Positions 59,974-64,000 of a stretch of 64,000 nucleotides of DNA are shown piece by piece. The translations under genes and the position numbers were made by a program. The stretch comes from Flammula alnicola (taxonomy: Eukaryota > Basidiomycota > Agaricomycetes > Agaricales > Strophariaceae): assembly GCA_015499995.1 (NCBI GenBank), contig JADNRV010000014.1:248001-312000 (forward strand). Direction: 5' to 3'. Under the pieces are notes generated by a model, which made no database searches, had not been told where the DNA came from, and saw nothing but the letters and a program-made list of their open reading frames with translations. Position 1 is the stretch's first letter; each line of letters opens with the position of its first letter.

Positions 59974-61349
59974 GTTGGCTCGGATAGGGTCGAAATGTTA
60001 TATTCGCGTGGTGCACTGCAAGGCATTGCAGTTCCGTTAGCTAGTCTACATGCGTCTGTTTTCAGAATCGCTGAAGAAGGAACATAATCCCAGTAATCGC
60101 CGTAAACTTTTTTCACGGTGCCCCGTCAGCTCTTCCATCGACAGTGATTCTCGAATCGCTGATGCATTCTACTGCGGCATACGGGGCCAAAAACTTCCCA
60201 AGTCTCGAGTTATGGCGTGGTCCAGGCGTGTTCAAATGAGGCGTCTCCCGGCCTGATGGTCAAGACCAAATTCATTATGCAAAAAGGATATTCGTGAAGC
60301 AAATCGAATTGAAATGAGGATGTAGGAAAGGTCTGACACTCACGACACTACAAATCTAGTGGGCGAGTTCTTATACCCGGCCGGACGTTCTTCTGCGCTT
60401 GACCTGAATCGCCTCGCTCTATGTGAGGAGCATAGAGCGGGCACTGTCTATGAGGTTGCGACAGGAAAACAAGAAAAAGAAAAAAGCAAATTTATACAAA
60501 AGCGTTGCTTGGCGTTGTTTGGCTTGGTCACCATTTGCAAGAGCTGAGCGCCCCTACTATGTACTTAGTACAGTCTACTTAATGCTCGGTTTGTTATGAT
60601 GTTAGTAACTCCGAATATATAACATATTAACATATCTCACATGGAGGGGTCGACAATTGGATGTGATTAAATTTTCTGTTAGATATTCTGGAAAAGCCAA
60701 GGAAAAGCCTATTACGGCTGCTGAAATACAGGAAATACAGCTCCATGTTCCTGTAGAACTGATGATAGTGGTATCCCATAGGTGGTTCGCATATGGTAGT
60801 TATAAGCGCATCAAGAAAAGTGGTCCTTGTGAGGAAGCGAATGGCATCTGGGAGGGCGACAATGAGACGGACCGCGTGTGGTCGAGTACGTCGATGGAGA
60901 AGTAGGACTGAGGATGAATGGCATTATGGGAGGAAACTCTGCACTGTCTAAAGCATTGAATTCCGGTCGAATGGCACGTTGTGTTTTAGTAGCCAGCTGT
61001 ATGGATACGCAGAGGGTTCTATGGGTCGTACCAGCGAGAGTCCTTCATCAAGTAAGGACCTTAGTAGTTGGGAAATAAGGAAGAGCATTAATTATAGATA
61101 GTGTAGCCTGGTTGAGAAGATTGTGGCGTGTTAGTCAAACCATCTTCGCAATTGTCTTGTCCAATTCAGACAACACATATGTGTGAGTGAGTGGCTTGGG
61201 ATTCCATTTCGATGACAATCTGGATTGCGTTAGCCAAGCATCCAAATTACCCATGAGCTCAGCCATTGGCCCAGTGAGGAGATTCGGGAAACGGAAGCGA
61301 ACTGTGAGCGGTTCTTGTCCTCGCCTAGAGATCCAAATGTCATCAAGCT
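59974..61349. other. Intergenic, no gene recognised
   Basis: Short ORFs on both strands (for example 60657-60905) have no recognisable motif. This 1.4 kb separates two decayed accessory genes. Confidence 0.5.
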
Positions 61350-63330
61350 TTATCCGCCCAAATGTGGAGTAAAGAATAAATGGAGTTTCTTGCGAGTATC
61401 CTCATCCAATGCCTGAGACTCGAGGACCGCCCTTCTTGTCACGCTGTAAGCAAGGACGTAGATGAACGACTCGATGTCATGCTGAGGCTCATGCTCAATA
61501 GGAGTCTCTGTTAGGATGGCCTGCAAGATTTCTGCAGCCATGAACTGTGCGGTTCCCTAGGGTTTAAATATTATTTAGAAAATAGACGTCGTGGTGGCGA
61601 GATAACCTTACCGTCATCGCAGCGCCACGCATTACGTCTGGTCCGAAGATAGGATGTGACCTTCCAGAGGAAGCAGTCATACCACCGCCGAGTGTGCGCA
61701 CAGGAGGGATGACTATCTGTCTTGTGGTGTCGAGGGAGGAGCGTTTGATACAAGCAAATTCCAAATCCACCAAGAAACCTTCCGCGCCCGCCTCAGGTGG
61801 AGTCTGCGCCGAGAGCATAATGTTGCCAGCACTTATGTCGCGAAGCAGAATGCCCTGCTCACACAGGAACTGATGCGCTGGACGCAGTAAATTCATTCAT
61901 AAGAAGCGAGTGATAATATGAAGGACACGTACCGCTGAGTGCTGCACGTATTCCTTGAAGTAACTCTTTTTCGAGCGATACTCCCAAAGTGGCCGCCCAC
62001 GACTTTCAAGGAGTAATCGATGTGAAAAAACATCTCCTACTTCCATGTTGTCATCTGGGGCTGGGCCACGCAGATTACAGGGGGTTATATATCGTTGCTC
62101 TTCGGGAAAGAGAACGTCTTTGCCCTGATGTAATTTCGCCAGGGCGGGATGGTGACCGTCGATCGACCTATATATCATGGATTCGGCGATCCGAGAAGCA
62201 CTCCTCCACGTATTTTTTAAACCTAACACTGGATCTGTACCATTCTCTCGCACCAACCAAACAGATGTACCTCGCCCAAGCAAGGATACCGAAATCCAGA
62301 TTGGGAGGCCAACGGTGTACCAAGAACGACCACTAGGACATCGCATCGTAATCAGAAACGTCGGGAAATCTTGCGGTGCCTCGCGACCCAACTCCGTCGT
62401 TTGGTTTCTCCATATTTCGTGCTGTTGATCAGGTAAAGTAGTGACCGTTGGGTCTTGACCGAGCTCTACGGATGACAAATGACAAGCAGGGACCGAATGA
62501 CGCGGATGATTATCTCGGTGTCCTCCCACATATCATGAATGGGAGAGAACAGAACTCCGGAACGGTCAAGATAGCGACGCAAAATTCGGAACCGAAAACG
62601 AGGAGCCCGACTGAGAAGAGCTGGAAAGGTCGAGCGGAGAGATGAAGTCTGGCATAATCTCCGCCTGACAGACTGCGGATTTCACGACTTTGGGGTCCAC
62701 AGATCTTGGCCTTGTTGAGGAGGTGGCTTTACTTCGCAGAAACCCCAAGTTTGACGCCAGAGAACACGTTTTCGTCAGAGGCGATTAGAGTCGAGGACGA
62801 ACACTCGAACATCCCGAAATCGGGACTGCCTTTGGGAAATCCCCAGGCGTTCGAATCTGATTTCAGAACTGTCGAGTCCGTAGACTCGAACGAATGTTTG
62901 AGCCGAGTGCTGGACGAATCCTGGAAATTTGCCACATGTTGAAATATGGACTCCTATGGCGAAAATCGTCAACAATTCCGTCAACTGTGATGATCGATAA
63001 CATACCAAGGGTTTATACATCTTCTTTTCCTCAACCTTCCTCTTTACCTTCCTAATTCCAAAAGAATCCTGAACTTCATCATGATCATCCGCCTCCAGCT
63101 CTTCAATTGGCTTGCCGATTGCCGCAGCAGTTATATTTTCAAGTTCACGTCTGCATCAAGCAATTGCTGATCCGTTTTAATGCCGCACAGTTGGCCACGA
63201 ATTGAGGAGAGACGAGATCTAAAGCCAAGCGTTTGAATACGCGAGGATCTCAAACACGAGCTTGCCGACGAGTTCGTCTTTGAGAGCAATGCGACTAGAT
63301 CGAGCGTCCGAAGCGGAGAATCTAACGACA
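61350..63330 (-). pseudogene. Second FunK1 kinase, degraded
   Basis: The minus strand carries FunK1 parts in order from about 63.3 kb down. They are DELVGKLVFEIL; ITAAAIGKPIEELEADDHDEVQ; SNAWGFPKGSPDF with NVFSGVKLGVSAK; FSVGLLVFGSEFCVAI; GTSVWLVRENGTDPVLGLKNTW with SASRIAESMIYRSI; HQFLCEQGILLRDISAGNIML (catalytic loop); FLVDLEFACI (DFD/DLE variant); and MAAEILQAILTE with HDIESFIYVLAYSV to 61350. Frames change near 62570 and 62490 and probably at the junction near 61900, and in-frame stops interrupt the N-terminal part. The gene is therefore non-functional, although the active-site region is still easy to read. Confidence 0.7.
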
Positions 63331-63393
63331 TGAAATTCTGCAACATTCCACCTCATTTACGAGGAGAATAAACAACATGATTGTGGAGAGAGT

Positions 63394-64000
63394 TTGAGAA
63401 GAAACGGAGAAAGCGAGGAAGATGAACCAGATCGCGGTCAATATTTTGACGGCGCTCTCGAAGATCGAAGAAGCAAGTTCAGGAGGTCGTACTGGCCTAC
63501 TATAGAGCCAATTGCTTACGACGGCATATTCTTCTCAAGTCTCAGTCAAGACACTTCCCGGCCTGACCGATATATAGTAAATGTGCATTGCACACCAACT
63601 TATCCCGCCTCAGTTAATCTTTACGTCCAGCAGTGTACCAATTTGCACTTGATGTTACGGTGGCTCAGTTCCAATATCATTGCCCTTGGCAAGTAGTTCA
63701 GCATATAACATTTTACGGCCTTGTCAGGTAGGTATAGGGTACAGAAGTATGAGGTCAAAAGTATGTCCGCCTAGAAGGTTATTCGGAGTCCGATAGATCC
63801 ATGTCACATTCAGACAAATCAGCTTCGTCGGATTCGCCGGGACGTTCGACCATTTTTGTCATGTCCAAGATAGGGCTCCAGTGGCATCCGATGATGCGGC
63901 AGTTACTAGAAAAGGTAGAGGTGGAAGTGGGGGTGGTGGAGATGATGGTGGTAAAGGCGGAGGCTCGTCGGGCGGAGGTGGTGGTTGTTGGGCATTGTAG
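63394..64000 (+). other. Right edge: unassigned ORFs and a Gly-rich end
   Basis: An anonymous frame (63394-63696, 100 codons, no ATG start) lies here. From 63801 an ATG (MSHSDKSASSDSPGRS) opens a frame that runs off the window. In the next frame a Gly-rich sequence (KGGGSSGGGGGCWAL) ends at a TAG in the last three bases. That C-terminal CWAL resembles a CaaX prenylation box, but its frame lacks an ATG after the last upstream stop. I cannot call a gene. Confidence 0.25.

Noticed and set aside
51225..63330. Plain sequencing noise as the explanation for all frame breaks
   Set aside because: Core genes interleaved with the broken ones show no break over many exons. I keep it only as a point to check with reads.
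1..64000. tRNA, rRNA, CRISPR or bacterial-type operon features
   Set aside because: I scanned by eye for GTTCGA-type T-arms, repeat-spacer arrays and Shine-Dalgarno-linked genes and found nothing convincing. A covariance-model search could still find a tRNA.

Overview
The window is nuclear DNA of a filamentous basidiomycete, most likely an Agaricomycete (mushroom-forming fungus). The evidence is gene families plus gene structure. Genes are dense and lie on both strands. Most are cut by many 50-65 bp GT-AG introns. Lineage-typical families are present: two FunK1 kinases, a HET-domain gene, an MLKL-like helical-bundle protein, a Crinkler-type kinase and a multi-intron cytochrome P450. I see no bacterial features, CRISPR array or rRNA, and found no tRNA by eye.

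Layout. 0-10.6 kb: a single-exon membrane protein with a cytoplasmic SH3 domain, guanine deaminase, an MLKL-like cell-death-type protein with twin C-terminal repeats, a TIR-bounded non-autonomous element, and a Crinkler-headed nuclease-like/kinase protein. 10.6-16.7 kb: no intact gene, but a tight cluster of ACGCGT (MCB-like) sites. 16.7-22.9 kb: a Ser-rich hypothetical gene, a long pyrimidine-biased stretch, GATA-containing repeats, a small hypothetical gene, and a second element with 39-bp inverted ends flanked by TA. 22.9-36.4 kb: a housekeeping block with mRNA guanylyltransferase, SKP1, mitochondrial bL27, a DUF3074 START-like protein, a glutamine-synthetase-like enzyme, an F-box/LRR relic, dynactin p27, a Tim17/22/23-like membrane protein and a WDR53-like protein. 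37.1-41.6 kb: a truncated M1 aminopeptidase, a decayed P450 tail and a fuller P450. 41.9-57.6 kb: a MYND protein, UTP21, a secreted Asn/Ser/Thr-rich protein, SRP receptor beta, a broken FunK1 kinase, the PIG-M mannosyltransferase and SAR1. 57.8-64 kb: a heavily broken HET gene, a second FunK1 relic and an open Gly-rich end.

Core genes read cleanly across every splice junction I worked through. They cover RNA capping, ribosome biogenesis, COPII budding, ER targeting, GPI anchors, SCF ubiquitin ligase, purine salvage and mitochondrial translation. The breaks are concentrated in lineage-expanded genes (FunK1, HET, F-box, P450, M1 peptidase, possibly MYND), and most inferred breaks run in the same direction, as single-base losses. 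The strongest candidates for new biology are the MLKL-like protein with twin repeats (5.9-7.0 kb) and the three-part Crinkler protein (8.6-10.6 kb). Exon boundaries were worked out by eye from splice signals and reading frame, without transcripts or database searches.
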